Below are positions 1-12,000 of a stretch of DNA of 64,000 bases, in pieces. Positions within the stretch are counted from its first letter, which is position 1, and every line of letters begins with the position of its first letter. The translations under genes and the position numbers were made by a program. Location of the stretch: NCBI GenBank assembly GCA_021397835.1, contig JAJFZO010000344.1:2790001-2854000 (forward strand), in the 5' to 3' direction. The notes beneath the pieces were generated by a model. That model worked only from the letters and a program-made list of their open reading frames with translations, was not told the DNA's origin and made no database searches. Source of the stretch: Moringa oleifera. Lineage: Eukaryota > Streptophyta > Magnoliopsida > Brassicales > Moringaceae.

Positions 1-1129
1 ATAAATCATACAATCTAGTAGATGTGAATTATATAAGGAGATTAAATAAGTGTGAATCATTTGTGTTGGCTTTACAAGCAACTTAAGTTTATTATATTCC
101 TTATCCAAGTTTAAAGCATGATAAGTATAATTAGTAGGTTGTTTGTAGATAAAGGTCAGATCAGTCATTGAACTTTCAAACTCTAATTTGACATATAGAT
201 CAAGCTAAGATGTTCATTTTCAAGATGATGAGAGAGATGTATATCAAATTGAGAATGATACGGATGATCATCTTATATCTTTGAATGACTCAAGTGGGAC
301 ATTAATATATATTGATAAAGAAAAAAAAAGAAAATATGTCAGATAAGCCAGATTTTAAAAACTATTCTACGGAGGAAGAAGACGAAGATCTTGAACATAA
401 TGATTAGTTTGTTTTTTTTTATTTTTTTAATTATTTAATATACTATTTTAACTACATAATCTATTACAAGAAATGTGTGTTGAACTAGTTATTCTTTATA
501 TTATCTTTTCACCATGTATTTTAGAGGGTTTGAGTTCGATTTTCATGGGAGATTTTCTCAAAATGTTTTATTAATTTATGAAACTAAATTTTATCAAGTT
601 CATTAATATGATTAAATGAGAGGCCCAGGGAAATGAGGTGACTCTGGAGGGAGAGGTAAGTATCTCGAAAGGAAAGAGCCACGATCTGTATCTTCATTTC
701 CACATATCTAGGATGAAGAGGAGGACACAGTTGCACTATCTTCACATGTTTCAGCCTCTTCTGGTTTTATTGCTACTAGGATGTCTAGCTCAGAAAGTAT
801 GTAAAGTTCAGGTAGATAGCAGATTTATGTAGACAATAACACATAAGTATTTATAATTATTATTTTTATTACTTTGTATTATTATCTTTATATATAAATT
901 TTGTTAATATTTATCCATTATCTCATTTGATAAGATCGAGCCTTCACATTAATGCTCTGTGAAGATTTATAAAATTTTTTAAGTTGAGTCGATCCATGTG
1001 GGTACACATGGAAAATTGTTTCTTGGGAACCAAAAAGTTCTATTATAAGGATTCAAAGTATGTATAATTATTTACCAAAAAAAATTGTAATCCATTTTAT
1101 CATACTTACTAACACTTATTTTTGCTGCA

Positions 1130-2085
1130 GAAATATTTTACATGGGACGAGGCTATGGTTAGCATGGTGAAGGCCCCATGGAAGGTTCGAGCTGCGGATC
1201 GATATGCTGATTTGATGTATGCATATCGTCATAAGGTAAGGAATAAGCCTCAATTTGTCTCTAATACTGTATAAGAGCAATGAAAAATATAATGGAACCG
1301 ATCAGAGTACAAACAAAAGTATTAGACTATATCCCGCAATCGATGGAGCGAAACAGGTGGACCAAGGTCAGGTCCCTCTCGACATAGTGCCAGCTTATGT
1401 TCACTGCAGAACCATTTTTTACTCTTAGTATGTATGATATTTAAATTTTTTAGAGAAATATAAGTGAAAATGTTATGATTATTTATTGTGTATTTTTTTC
1501 GGGATGATAATCCTATTACAATAAAGCTTTTTAAACGAACTCATACTAAAAAATCTAATCCTGATGAGTTCGTAGATGAGTGTTCAAAAAAAGTAAATGT
1601 AAGTTTATTGTTTTTAATATTTAATAAGTAAATTTAATTATATCTTTTTTTATTTTACTATTCAGTTCAATTAATAAGTTAACAAAGTGTTCTATTTATT
1701 GTAGGAATGATTTGAAGAGTTGATTACCACAACTTCTCAACCACATGAGGGATCTTCAGATATGTCTGAGATAGACTATAGTAAGCTTTACTATGAGGTA
1801 GTAGGTGAAGAGAAAAAGCTTCGAGTGTACAGGCTTGGAAGCCAAGCTTTATCTTGGTATTCAGGCGACAACTCTTGTAGTGGACGCCCTGTTGATGACA
1901 TAGCTATACAAGATATGTGCTCTCAAATGAAGGCTATGAAAGAGTGTATAGAGCTAAAGCATAATTTTATGGAGGAGCGTATGAAGGAGGAGCGTAGGCC
2001 TTTAAAAAAGAGATTAGAGGAGGAGTGTAAGGCTAAGGAGCATGATTGCATACGCTACGAGATTGAATTGCAAGAGTGCTTATAG
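1130..2085 (+). pseudogene. TNPA-like CACTA ORF remnant
   Basis: A probable exon at 1130-1236 follows a TGCAG acceptor and reads FTWDEAMVSMVKAPW, ending at a GTAAGG donor. After a decayed stretch, a 121-codon open frame at 1720-2085 carries a Lys/Glu-rich coiled-coil tail (MEERMKEERRPLKKRLEEE) typical of the second ORF of plant CACTA elements (Transposase_24-like). The 1720 start is a TTG in the frame, not an ATG, so it is probably an internal exon. The parts cannot be joined without crossing stops, and I regard it as dead. The family call rests on resemblance, not on a search. Confidence 0.6.
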
Positions 2086-2299
2086 AGAGAGGTTGATATG
2101 AATTAGCGCATTCGCAAAATGGATGCTTTCTTTTTGGGAAATAGGCCCCCAGCACTGCCTAATAATTAAATGTAATTTCTTATATGAATATTGTATTTCA
2201 CGAGAATATAATATATAATCTTATATTTATTATATTTTATCAATTTTAGTTTATTTTATTTTTTAAATTATTTAAATTTATTTTTATAAAAAATTAGTT

Positions 2300-2856
2300 A
2301 TATTAATGACAGATTTATCAGTAACTAATCAGTTTGTAGTGAAGTCTCTGAGTTTAGTGATACATTTTATTTAGTCACTAAAATAGCGACAGATATCAGT
2401 CAGTCGCTAAAATAGAACAGATGTCAGTCTATCGTTAAACTAGCGACAGAATAGAATTTGTCGCTAAAATAGTAACAAACAAGAATCAATCACTATTTTA
2501 GCGACATACAACAATCTATCGTTAAAGTAACGACGAATATCATCTTGTCGCTATCCTTAGTGACAAACGTAAATCAGTCACTAATATAGTGACAGATTCT
2601 TATGTGTCGCTAAATGAATCTGTTGTTATACTTTACCATTAAAATTCTTTTCTGTCACTAGTTTAGTGACAGATCCTTATTGGTCTCTAATTTGTCATTA
2701 ATTAACGACAGATACAAAATGTAGTCATTAGTTTTTCTCACGATAATGATTTTAACCACTAATTTTATTTGTCGTTAATCTATCGTTAAATTTTTTAGCG
2801 ACAAACTGTTTCAATTTAGTGACGGATTCATTGGTTGCTAAATCTGGTTTTTTTCA
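2300..2856. repeat. Sub-terminal repeats of the CACTA element
   Basis: About fifteen to twenty short units built on GCGACAGA or its complement TCGCTAAA occur in both orientations every 25-40 bp. In CACTA elements such arrays bind the TNPA-type protein. They stop right at the CAGTG terminus at 2859. Confidence 0.75.
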
Positions 2857-2859
2857 GTG

Positions 2860-3368
2860 ATGATGAGACCACAAGTCCTATTGATCGCGCTCTCCTTATT
2901 CACCATTGACTTCATTATTATTCTAACTTTAGATTTGTACTTGTTCATGCCCTTCAAGGTCATGATCTCATCATCCTTGCTCCATAGCTTATACATATTT
3001 TTCTCATCATCGTTGCAAAACCCCAGTCAACTCATTCTTTATGGCATATTTAAAGCTAGATTTGGATGCTAATTTAGAAGGTTTTAGAAGTTCATCAGTA
3101 ATGAGCTTAAAGTGGTTAGGCTTACTAGTGAAGTTAAAAGCACTGGAGATAAGAGGTTCTCCTCCCAGTTAGAATCAAATATTAGGTCAGAGGGCAAGTT
3201 GGTTCGTGTAGTAGACTTTTTGAGGGCAATCTCTTCCTCTTTCTCTTCTCCTTCATCTAGATCGAGTCATCTTTGTTATGGTCATCTTTAACAAAGGTGT
3301 TGTTTCCTTCATAGAGTTCCTTTGCCTCTTTTTTAGAGGATGAGAAAGAAGAGGGGTTGTCAATATGC
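2860..3368. other. Unassigned stretch between two elements
   Basis: No gene is supported. It holds a 71-codon open frame (2857-3072) starting in the CACTA end with no recognisable content, then pyrimidine-rich low-complexity DNA (TTCTCTTC runs near 3230-3320). Confidence 0.5.
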
Positions 3369-3369
3369 C

Positions 3370-4999
3370 TGATAGGGACATGGCTACATGGCTTGTACCA
3401 CTAGCTCGAGTGACACTAATTCAGGATGAAAACATGCACCTTGAACATTGAAACAAGCTATTCAAAAAACTAATTATTTTTGCAACGTCTCAAAGGATAT
3501 TATCAACTAATATACCTAATCTTGCACATTTCTTTAAAAACTATAAAAATATAGCAAAAAAACCTAAGTAAAGGAGATAAATGTATTGTTCCTTGTTATA
3601 ATTCCAAGTCCAATTACTCTTTACTTACATATTGTGCAATGATCTTGTTAGAATAATTTAGCATTAACAAATGGTGCAAGAAGAAGGATCCTTCGCTCTC
3701 CATGATCTTACCAAACAAACACCTTTTTTGGTATAAGCCATGCTACTTAAAACCAGTGCTCAAATTATGCATCCCCAATGGCAAATCGATGATCTTACAG
3801 GAGTAAAGGTTGACTGGCCACCCACATGACTAGTAACCTCATTTATTAAAGGTATCACCAAAACACATTGTTTTTCTTAATCACACACATATATTTGATA
3901 TAATAATAGAGTGTTTCTTAAGCATATGAATGAATTTTAGTCCTCATAAGGATATACTACAAACAAAAGTTTAATCCTTGAGAATACATACAATGAATTA
4001 AGTCTATGCCTCAAAAGGATAAAGCATGAACTAGTTTAATTTTCGAATAGAAGCAACACAAACTATGTACGCTTAAAGTTCTGAAGGGAAAAGCTCGAAA
4101 TAGAGCCATAGAAAAGCCTTGAAGGTTGAAGCTCGAATAAAGCTTATAAAAACCCCAAAGGGAAAGCTAGAAACAAAGTTCATGTCACAAGCTGACATAA
4201 AAATGTCTCCAAGAGCAAAGCTTAAACAGAGCTTACATTGTAAGCCGACAAAAAAATGCTTCAAAAGATGAAATTCAAATAGAGCATATGTCAAAAGCCG
4301 ACATAAAAATACTCTGAAGGGAAAAGCTTAAATAAAGTTCAAATGAAGCTAAAGTCATACTTCATCATACAAGGTCTTGAAAGACTAATATTAAAAAAAT
4401 AAAATAAAATAAGGCCACAAGGGTAGAAGAAAAGAAATGGTCTCAAAGACTTAGTATCCATAAAGACAAGGCCATGAAGTCTAAAAAAGTTCGAATACTA
4501 GGCCTTGAAAGTCAAAAAGGAAAAACTAATGTCTTTGAGCTGACTAAAGCCTTCAACATACCATGTTCCTTATTACTTGGTTTGCTTTTTGCAACGAGTG
4601 CCACCTAGTCATACCTTGCAAAGACCAAGGAGGCCTCTAATGGGGATATGGGTCACGTAGCTTATAGACCAATAGTTTGAGGCACACTAGTTTAGGATGA
4701 ATTGCCTAGAAATTAGAAGGTGAGATTCATAATATAAAATCACCAAGACACCTCGAATTAGCACCTTAAAATCTCAAATGTGCACCTTGAACATTAAAAT
4801 AACTTATCACTAGACCAACTATCCTTGCAATATGACAAAACTATGCAATATGTCTTGCACGCCTCCTTAATGACCATTAAAATGTAATAAAACACCTAAA
4901 TGAGGGAAAATAAATCTGTATTCTTCCTTATTATAATTCTGAGCCTAATTACTCCCTACCTGCACATTATAAAATGATCTTGTTGGGATATTCTAACAT
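3370..4999. mobile_element. Probable small non-coding LTR element (TRIM-like)
   Basis: Two diverged direct repeats flank about 970 bp: 3370-3669 and 4641-4999. Both begin TG, share CACCTTGAACATT near the middle and a block that includes TATAATTC, CCAATTACTC/CCTAATTACTC and ATGATCTTGTT, and end TAACA. The right copy has about 60-80 bp extra. The interior has no gag or pol; it contains a small tandem repeat (4070-4340) with the motif CTGAAGGGAAAAGCT and GCCGACATAAAAAT. No target duplication was found, so the LTR call is an inference from the repeat arrangement. Confidence 0.45.
4070..4345. repeat. Short tandem repeat inside the LTR-like element
   Basis: Diverged units built on CTGAAGGGAAAAGCT, AAATAGAGC and GCCGACATAAAAATG recur every 60-90 bp, for about four copies. 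The run of open frame on the minus strand here (4073-4294) is a by-product of the repeat. Confidence 0.55.
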
Positions 5000-6999
5000 A
5001 AATAAGACCACATTAGAACCATTGTTTTATGTAAGGAGGAAAAAAGTTAGATTCTTCAGAGTAATCTATTTGGTAGATGAAGAGAGTAGAGAGTGATATA
5101 TGATGTTATTGGTATGGTTTTAAGGAGAATATAATGCTTTGATTGAATCAATTTTCAGTGTAATATCAACTATATTCGTGGTTAATAATGCATTTTATTT
5201 AATAATTTATAATATAAATTTCTTAAATATATCCTATAATAATTAAATAATAACAAATTCATGAAGTATAATTTACTTTTTTAAAATAATATATATATAT
5301 ATATTGATTTAAGAATATTTTATTTTTCTTATTGAAAAATCAATATTTTGATGGTGTAAATAAAATTTAATTTTTCAAAATATTAGTAAAGTAATTAATT
5401 CTAATGTAATAAAATAAAATTATTAAACAATATTTTTTTTTTGTTAAGATGTGTATTATGTACTTCAACAATATGAATTAGACTTCAATTATTAATACTA
5501 GTTAAACTTCAACAACATGAATTAAACAAAATCTAATGCTTAACTCGGGTAAATGTATTGTATACAAAATATTCACATTAAGAAAAATTAAATTAATGAC
5601 CTTAAATACTTAAATTTGGTTCATTGATGATAAAGCAAAACATTCCATTATTTTAATTACACTTTTTAATTAGTCAAAATCAAAAGAACATTAAATTTAT
5701 ATATTTCATATTTTATATCAAAATAATAAATAAATATTATACTTTGTTCGAATTTCAATTTAAATATCATCATTTATTTTTTAATTGCATATTTAAAGTT
5801 TTAATTTGAACTTTGACTCAAGCAACTATGTAAAATTATTTTTATTTTTGAAGTATTTTAAAAATAATTCATATAAAATTTTCATTTTATTTTAAGTCAA
5901 TCTTTAATTTTAAATAAATTTTAATTTGTGAGTTATTTTTATATTTTCTTTAAAAATTTTAATTATGTAAAATAAAAAAATATTACTCAATATTCAAAAA
6001 AATTTTAATTTTTTTTTTATGATGATAACTTGATCATCTGTTTGTGTTCATATAAAATTTCAAATCAAAATTTGTTATATACGATCTTTAATTTAAATAC
6101 GTTAAATTTTTAAATTTTTTTTGATAAAGTTCAAATTGACTCAAATTGAAAGTTTGAATATAATTAAAAAACTTGAAACAATGAAGTTTAAATTAAAAAG
6201 TGAATAAATTTTAAAATGTTTTTGTAATTAAAAAATTCAATTTTTTTTAATATTTACCATAAAATAATTTATCAAACTCAAATCAACCTAACTTCATGAC
6301 AAATAAGTTTTAAAATCAATTCCCACATCCAATTCAATCAAGGTTTAGAGTACTGAAATTAATGATTTTCAATTGAATACAATTTTGAAATGAGATCAAG
6401 CCCAAATTTGATTACATGACATTGAAAGTTAAAAATTGAGTAATTAGAAAAATGACGTTAAATATATTTGGGTGTAACATGTTTTCTGCTAAAAACAATA
6501 ACAACATAAAATAAAAATTATATATTTTTCTCTAAATAGATATCAACAATGTTGATATATAAATAATATAACATAATTGACATAATAACAATTATTCAAA
6601 AGATTTTTAAGTAAAACTTAATTTAAGAATAAACAAATATAATATAATTTGTTTAGTTGGAGTGAACAACAATGTTGAATGGTAAACATGTTTGGTCCAC
6701 TAAAAGTTTTAAAAAATATATAAGTTAATATAATATTTTCAATCAAAATGGATAATAAATATTATTTAATTAATTGACAAAGTTATCATCAATATTTTCA
6801 AAAATTGTTAGTTGTGATGTGCTTATAATGTTATCTAATAGTCAATCTTCAACATAGGGATAAAACACAAATTAAAACTTAAGTTTAATTGAATTCTTTT
6901 GATAATCATAATAACATATGGAATTACTTTTTATTTATTAAACTTAAACTTAAACTTATATAAACTCACAAAAATAAAGATAATAAAATTTATAATTAA
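5000..6999. other. Very AT-rich intergenic filler
   Basis: About 2 kb of highly AT-rich sequence with no open frame of note. I see only low-complexity A/T tracts and an AT microsatellite at about 5288-5303. It may be the body of a non-autonomous DNA element whose end is at 7174. Confidence 0.5.
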
Positions 7000-7175
7000 A
7001 AATAATATTAAATTAAACAACAATGACTTTTAAAAATCATTATTAAACAATCAAAACAATGAGGGTTTTGAAAATCACCATTAAACAATAAAAAAAATGA
7101 TGATTATAAAAAAATTGTCGTAGGATTTCAGTGTTTTAAATTTGCAAAGATTGAAACTCTTTTTTCTTGTAGTAA
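7000..7175. mobile_element. Candidate CACTA-type terminus of a non-autonomous element
   Basis: The stretch ends CTTTTTTCTTGTAGTA; its complement TACTACAAGAAAAAAG differs in the first base from the common plant CACTA end CACTACAAGAAA. Just inside are repeated sub-terminal motifs (AACAATGA, AAAATCA, CATTAAACAAT, and TTGTCGTAGG). The matching left end was not located. Confidence 0.4.
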
Positions 7176-7587
7176 AGCCATGATCTCACCAAGTTTCTCA
7201 ACATTTTTTTATCTTAATTCTTTCTCTTTTCTTCATACTTAAATAGACTGTGAAACAATGAAGTTTTATGGCTAAATTTCTAGCACTCTATGTGGGCTTC
7301 AATTCAAGTGTTTGGAACTTTGGGTTGCCACTCTCACAGAAAGAAGAAAGGTCAGCATTTCAAGCAGAGCAAACATGTATCTGCTGAATATGATATGCTA
7401 AAAGAAACATACCCTTATTATCTCACAGAAAAGCAATGAGATCCTTTCAGCTTATTACTGCAACGTTGTATGATACTTCAGATTTCTGTTGACTTGAGGG
7501 TTGCTCAAAGATTATCTTACAGAAAGCCCAGAAGTTAACACAGGAAACATGCGCCTGACCAGGATGGATCTGATGCTCTGATTTGTT

Positions 7588-7941
7588 TCAGCGCGGCGGT
7601 GGTCCAACCATTTGCTGACCTCCATTTGGATTTGGCGGTCTAGGATCAACAGGACGTACATCCCCCAATGCTCTTATCTTTGGATCTGCAGAGAGATTCA
7701 GCCACAGGGTTGTTAACTGTACATAACAAGACACTCTGTTCTTCACACAAATCAAGCAACAAAACTGAGTACAGAATGTCTTTATGCAGCACCAGATACT
7801 GGTACTGTCGTTCAATGTGTATATTTACTAGGGGCTTAGTAATTGCATCAAACCTGCACTGACCAAACCAAGCTGCAGGGTTAAAGCAGCAGCAATGACG
7901 ACTAAGAGAATCAGGTTACATCGGATAGAAGGATGACCCAT
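7588..7941 (-). CDS. Small secreted proline-containing peptide, copy A
   Basis: Two exons on the minus strand: 7941-7854 and 7685-7588, joined in phase 1 across a 168-bp GT...AG intron, giving 61 residues. Residues 1-29 form a clear signal peptide: MGHPSIR start, a hydrophobic core LILLVVIAAALTL, and VSA before the predicted cleavage. The exon junction falls exactly at the cleavage site. The predicted mature peptide of about 32 residues starts DPKIRAL and is rich in Pro, Gly and Asn, with PRPPNPNGG and a PPPR C-terminus. It has no Cys. Copy B (9899-10641) shares the architecture and the start D-x-K-x-R of the mature part. I do not recognise it as CLE, CEP, IDA, PSK, PSY, RGF or RALF. A signalling or proline-rich wall role is only an inference. 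Confidence 0.7.
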
Positions 7942-8264
7942 TTTGCCTCCTAATCTTATGCTGATCTCTGGGGACTTTCTCCAATGTTATAATAGGCAAG
8001 CACGAAGCTTTATTGATTTAAGAGAAGCTGAATGATTCTATTAAATTAATTGCTTGCTTACCAACTAATCAACCTTTTAGTCTCCTCTACATCTATCAAT
8101 AACATAAAAATTCTGGAAGTTCTTAATCAAGGAAGCACATATCCATTATGATTTCAGCAGAGAAGATTAATGGGTAACCTAAAAGTAATGACAGTCACGA
8201 TGGCTTTGGACTCTTTCAACCTTCTTTCTTCTAAATTGTTTGAATATTCTCATAGAAAAAGACT

Positions 8265-8612
8265 AGCATTACCAAAATGTCCGCTTAATGTCTGTTCATA
8301 TTCTTATGTTAATGAACGTCAACCACGCGATTACTAGAAATTGGAATTTATGACTTATCTAGTCTCCTTTAGATTCATCATTAGCATATAATGCCGCAGA
8401 TTGAATGTAAAAGTAACAAATTATTACCAGACAACTGTGACACCTAGCAATTACTTGGGACTTTTGAGCCTCCATGTCTTTGGATCTGATTTTAACATTC
8501 ATTTACACAAGGCTTCTATTACCAAAATTTTCACTTAGAAATCCCTTCCATATTATGTTGTTGATGAGCTTCAACTATGATCTTATTAGAAAATGGGGAT
8601 TATGACTTATCT
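8265..8612. repeat. Diverged direct duplication of about 100 bp
   Basis: Bases 8265-8365 and 8512-8612 match with many changes: ATTACCAAAAT, then CCATATT/TCATATT, GTTGATGAGCTTCAAC versus GTTAATGAACGTCAAC, and GGATTATGACTTATCT versus GAATTTATGACTTATCT. No coding content. The rest of 7942-9898 shows nothing I can support as a gene. Confidence 0.5.
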
Positions 8613-9898
8613 CAAGAAAGAATTGCTTGCATGACCAAGTAACCTCATGCCTGGAAAAGCCAGCTCAGACCCTTTCATCAGTTGAGGCTTCAAGTTGGTC
8701 CACAGTTGACTTGATTTAATAGAATTGAATTGGAGGATCAAATGTTCAGTTACGCAATGAGAAGAATGTTGTTTTTGTCCAAATTAGATCAGGCAATCCT
8801 CTGACGGAAGGACAAGGAAGAAATCTCGGTAAACTTGTTTCTTGGTAATTGACCTGGAAATTTCTCATGGTCGAATGAAATGTCAGATGGAGACAAACAA
8901 ACGCGTGTTGAACTGGCTTTTTTCCACTGAACTAAATGACATAAATGATTAATTCCATTTGAAAGTTTCACTGAGCAGATTTAGACTACCTGGGCCTAGC
9001 CAATCAATATTGGAGTCTGTATCATGTAATATTTCCAAGAGGACAACAGCATTGCTCAAATGCATGTTAACTTCATGACATTCATGTTTTAAGGCACACC
9101 AAAATAGTTACCTGATGAGCCACAAAACAATCAGCTTCTGTGAAAATTGTTAACCACAAGGCCAAAAAATCCTGTTGGATCCATGTTATATAACTTAGAT
9201 TCTAAGTTATACGAGTTAGTTGCTTCCAGGTTATCGAATTTTGTTCTTCATGATAAAATATTCATGAGCAATGCCAATGACACAGGTTTATACCACTTGC
9301 TTTTTGGTTTTTACTTAATACTTTCTCTGCTAATAAGCTTTTGACAGCAGTTTTTAGTTCTTGTTTTATTCTGTTATGTTGATTTTACGTGACGTTTTAA
9401 ATGGAAAGAAAATTTAAAGACAAAAACATACCTTCTGGAGATATGTATTGATTATTATACTAGGATACCCTTTTTGATTAGGAGAACAATCATGATGAAA
9501 AAGGTTCTATCAGGACACGATTATATCAGCACAGTTTGCATGCTGATTAACTTCAAAGGTGTCTACGTAGTTCTTTTTTGTTTGCTTTAGCAATCATGAT
9601 CTGGTTTTCTGCGTATACTATGACTGCAAGAACATACATTCACATACATTTATACTGTTTTACATCAATGTGTTTATGTATACTTTCGATATGTATCTAA
9701 CTTTCAAGAGAAATAGATTGCCTTACGATCTAGTTATCTGTTGAACTATCTTTAATGGAGATTTATAGATATAAAACCAGGAAAATGGAGAGCTTGGAAT
9801 TTGGAAATAATCAGTGAACTACCATGCGCAGCAAGATATTTTCATGGTTGCTGTTGGGACAAAAGAGCATTCCCTTGAACGATGAGAAATGGTGCAGA

Positions 9899-10641
9899 CT
9901 AAGAACCTTGTGCCAAGGGTGATATGGCTTGAATTGGTGAGATATTTTCAATCGGGGGAGGAGGCGGGCTTCGCATCCTTTGTTGCAGTAAAGTTCGCAG
10001 CTTTAGATCTGCAACGGCATTTAATCAAACAACACATGGTATGAGTCCAACAAAAGTGATTTCTTTTACACTATGCAAACTACAATCACATAGTGTGCCT
10101 CCCAAATCCTACAAAAACTTGGTAGCTAGTTGACAGAATTTCTCTCTTTTTTAAAACCTGGAATGACATCTTATTTGTGAGGACTGAAAACTAGTAGAAG
10201 GGTCATTGAAACAAATTGCAAAAGATTAAGAAAACTTTATTTCTTCTGAAAACAAAAGAAACAAGAGAAGAAAGGGAGTCATCTTGTTTTATGAATCTAA
10301 AGATAAAAGGGCTCTGCTGATGAAAAAGTTTGTTGACTCTGTTAAAAACCAGTGATTCCACCACAAAGCAACCCAGAACAAGTGGCACAAGGTATGATTT
10401 CGAATTTTGAATAATTTTTATAAAACTTATCTTCAGTTTGAAAGGAAAACCCTAAACCTAGCATGGTGTATAGACTGCATGTCAATAAAGGGTCCCAAAA
10501 GTATTGTATGTAATTTTGCTAATGAAATGTACCTGCAGTCACCTGAGTGGAGTGCACGGCAAAGATGCAAATGATCATCAATATAACTACGAGGAGAGAA
10601 TGGAAATAGGAAGCAAAAGTGCCCATCTTGTTTTCCTCCAT
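9899..10641 (-). CDS. Small secreted proline-containing peptide, copy B
   Basis: Two exons on the minus strand: 10641-10533 and 10008-9899, with a 524-bp GT...AG intron in phase 1; 72 residues. The first in-frame ATG (10641) directly follows a TAG; a second ATG five codons on (10626) aligns with the start of copy A. A hydrophobic core (LLVVILMIICIFAV) is followed by QVTA, a good signal-peptidase site at the exon junction. The mature part starts DLKLRTLLQQR, then has a PPPPP run and ends LAQGS. Only the D-x-K-x-R start is clearly shared with copy A; the tail has diverged, as is common for peptide precursors processed to short ligands. Exon 1 is almost repeated at 30488-30590. Family unassigned. 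Confidence 0.68.
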
Positions 10642-11700
10642 CTAATAAAGCCTATTGCTAAAAGCATATGTATATATATAGTCATAAAGCTCTACAAAGT
10701 CTTCTCTTAACATCTTTAAAACATTATAAAGTCTACCAAGAAAGAAGAGCTCGGTTTATGCCATTAATTATTCCACAATTTTAGTTGACTGTATAACGCG
10801 TGGAAATGGTAAGTATTTTGAAAAATCAACTGTTGAATAATGTATAAAGAGAATGTTTCTAATCAAATTCAGGTTTTTCAAACTTGCTTGATTGAATATC
10901 AATAAAATTGAAAGAGAACAAGAAAAGTAATCAAACTGATCTTTGTCCCCTTGCAAGTCCCCAAAATATTTATCATTGTTACTTCATGGCATCTTAGTAT
11001 CAATAATTTCTATGTAATATTAATAAGAAAAGAAATACCACTGGTGAATTTTATAAGGAAATAATTAAAAATAATTTCTAACCATTTATGGAGAATAATT
11101 CCAAGCACTCATTGGGCTTATAATTATTTACAGATTTTTAAGTTTAATTATACAACTTTTCTAGTTGCATATCTTTGTATTTAGGCTCATATTTTTATGA
11201 CTCATTGTTGTTTGAAAGCTCTAGGTGGGGAGCCGTGGGTATTTATACAAACCCAAAACTAATCATCTCACTGAAGTGGAGCCACTTTTATAGTGATATA
11301 TATGAAGTCTAATTTTCTGAGTTTGCCCGAGAGGAGTACAAGGCCTGCACTTTTTAATTTTAGGACTATTGTCCTTATAAGAGCATTTCTCAGCCCCTTA
11401 AATTCTTCATTTTCGACTAAAGCAAGATGAGAGATTTCTTTGGAAGATAAAATATTTTCGTTCGTTATTATATATAATTATAATAATTTGATGCCGCTCA
11501 AAGATTAATCTGACTCTAGTAAAGAGGGTTTTTACTCGTTGATTTGTAGTTGAGAAAACTTCTATACTCATGTCATTTTTAAAGAGACGTTAAGAGAGTA
11601 GAGTGAATGAAACTATACGGTTTTATAGGGTTTGGAGGCTTGGAGTGTTTTCTGGATTTTTTTGTTGTTGATTCAGAGATTTTCTCGGTTTGCGTTGGCA
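10642..11700. other. Upstream region of copy B and AT-rich spacer
   Basis: A TATATATA tract at about 10671-10680 lies just upstream of copy B on the minus strand and could serve as its TATA box, though it is close to the ATG. The remainder has no gene I can support. Confidence 0.4.
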
Positions 11701-12000
11701 TATGGTCCAACGTTATCAACCTCGATCCAGACGAAGTCAATGAAGTCTAGCCCATCCAAGGCGAAAGCCTAGCTCTCCAGCAGGCAACTATTGTAGGTGA
11801 AGGACGCGACCAAAAGAGTCATCTGTATGGCGTACGCCCAGGGAAAACCATCACTGGCTGTAGGGATTAGGCACGCAACTTTAATGGCTTAGCATGTCGT
11901 CATTAAGGACAATCAGAGCTTTTTGATGAGGTGATAGTAGAAGAAGGTGTGAGTAAGAGCACTGGGTATAAATGGACGGATCAACGTATAGGGTTGGACA
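11700..12000 (+). repeat. LTR-like block of a Ty3/gypsy family
   Basis: A block with CACGCAACTTTAATGGCTTA, AGCATGTCGTCATTAAGG, GCTTTTTGATGAGG and a GGTATAAATGG TATA-like box. A diverged copy of the same order occurs at about 16850-17000. Position and promoter-like box suggest LTR U3/R, but no matching pair with correct ends was found. Confidence 0.4.

Larger units (their letters stand above)
1..2859 (+). mobile_element. CACTA (En/Spm) transposon, right-hand part, decayed
   Basis: The window opens inside a class II element. Translated with stops, bases 1-330 resemble the C-terminal part of the CACTA TNPD-type transposase (DUF4216-like: an ALQAT...YYIPYPS stretch followed by an acidic region with SGTLIYI). 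Bases 1130-2090 resemble the second, TNPA-like ORF. Bases 2300-2855 are packed with short direct and inverted copies of a GCGACAGA / TCGCTAAA motif, the usual sub-terminal repeats of this superfamily. The right end reads CAGTG at 2855-2859, so on the other strand the terminus starts CACTGAAAAAAACC. The left end is outside the window, so the 3-bp target duplication cannot be tested. Several in-frame stops show the element is not autonomous. Confidence 0.8.

Noticed and set aside
2857..3072. 71-codon hydrophobic frame
   Set aside because: Begins inside the CACTA terminus and shows no conserved motif; not supported as a gene.
8451..8485. Possible fourth peptide exon 2 (DPKTWRLKSPK then stop, after a CAG acceptor-like site, minus strand)
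   Set aside because: Only 11 codons match in style, and no signal-peptide exon with a usable donor was found upstream; likely chance.
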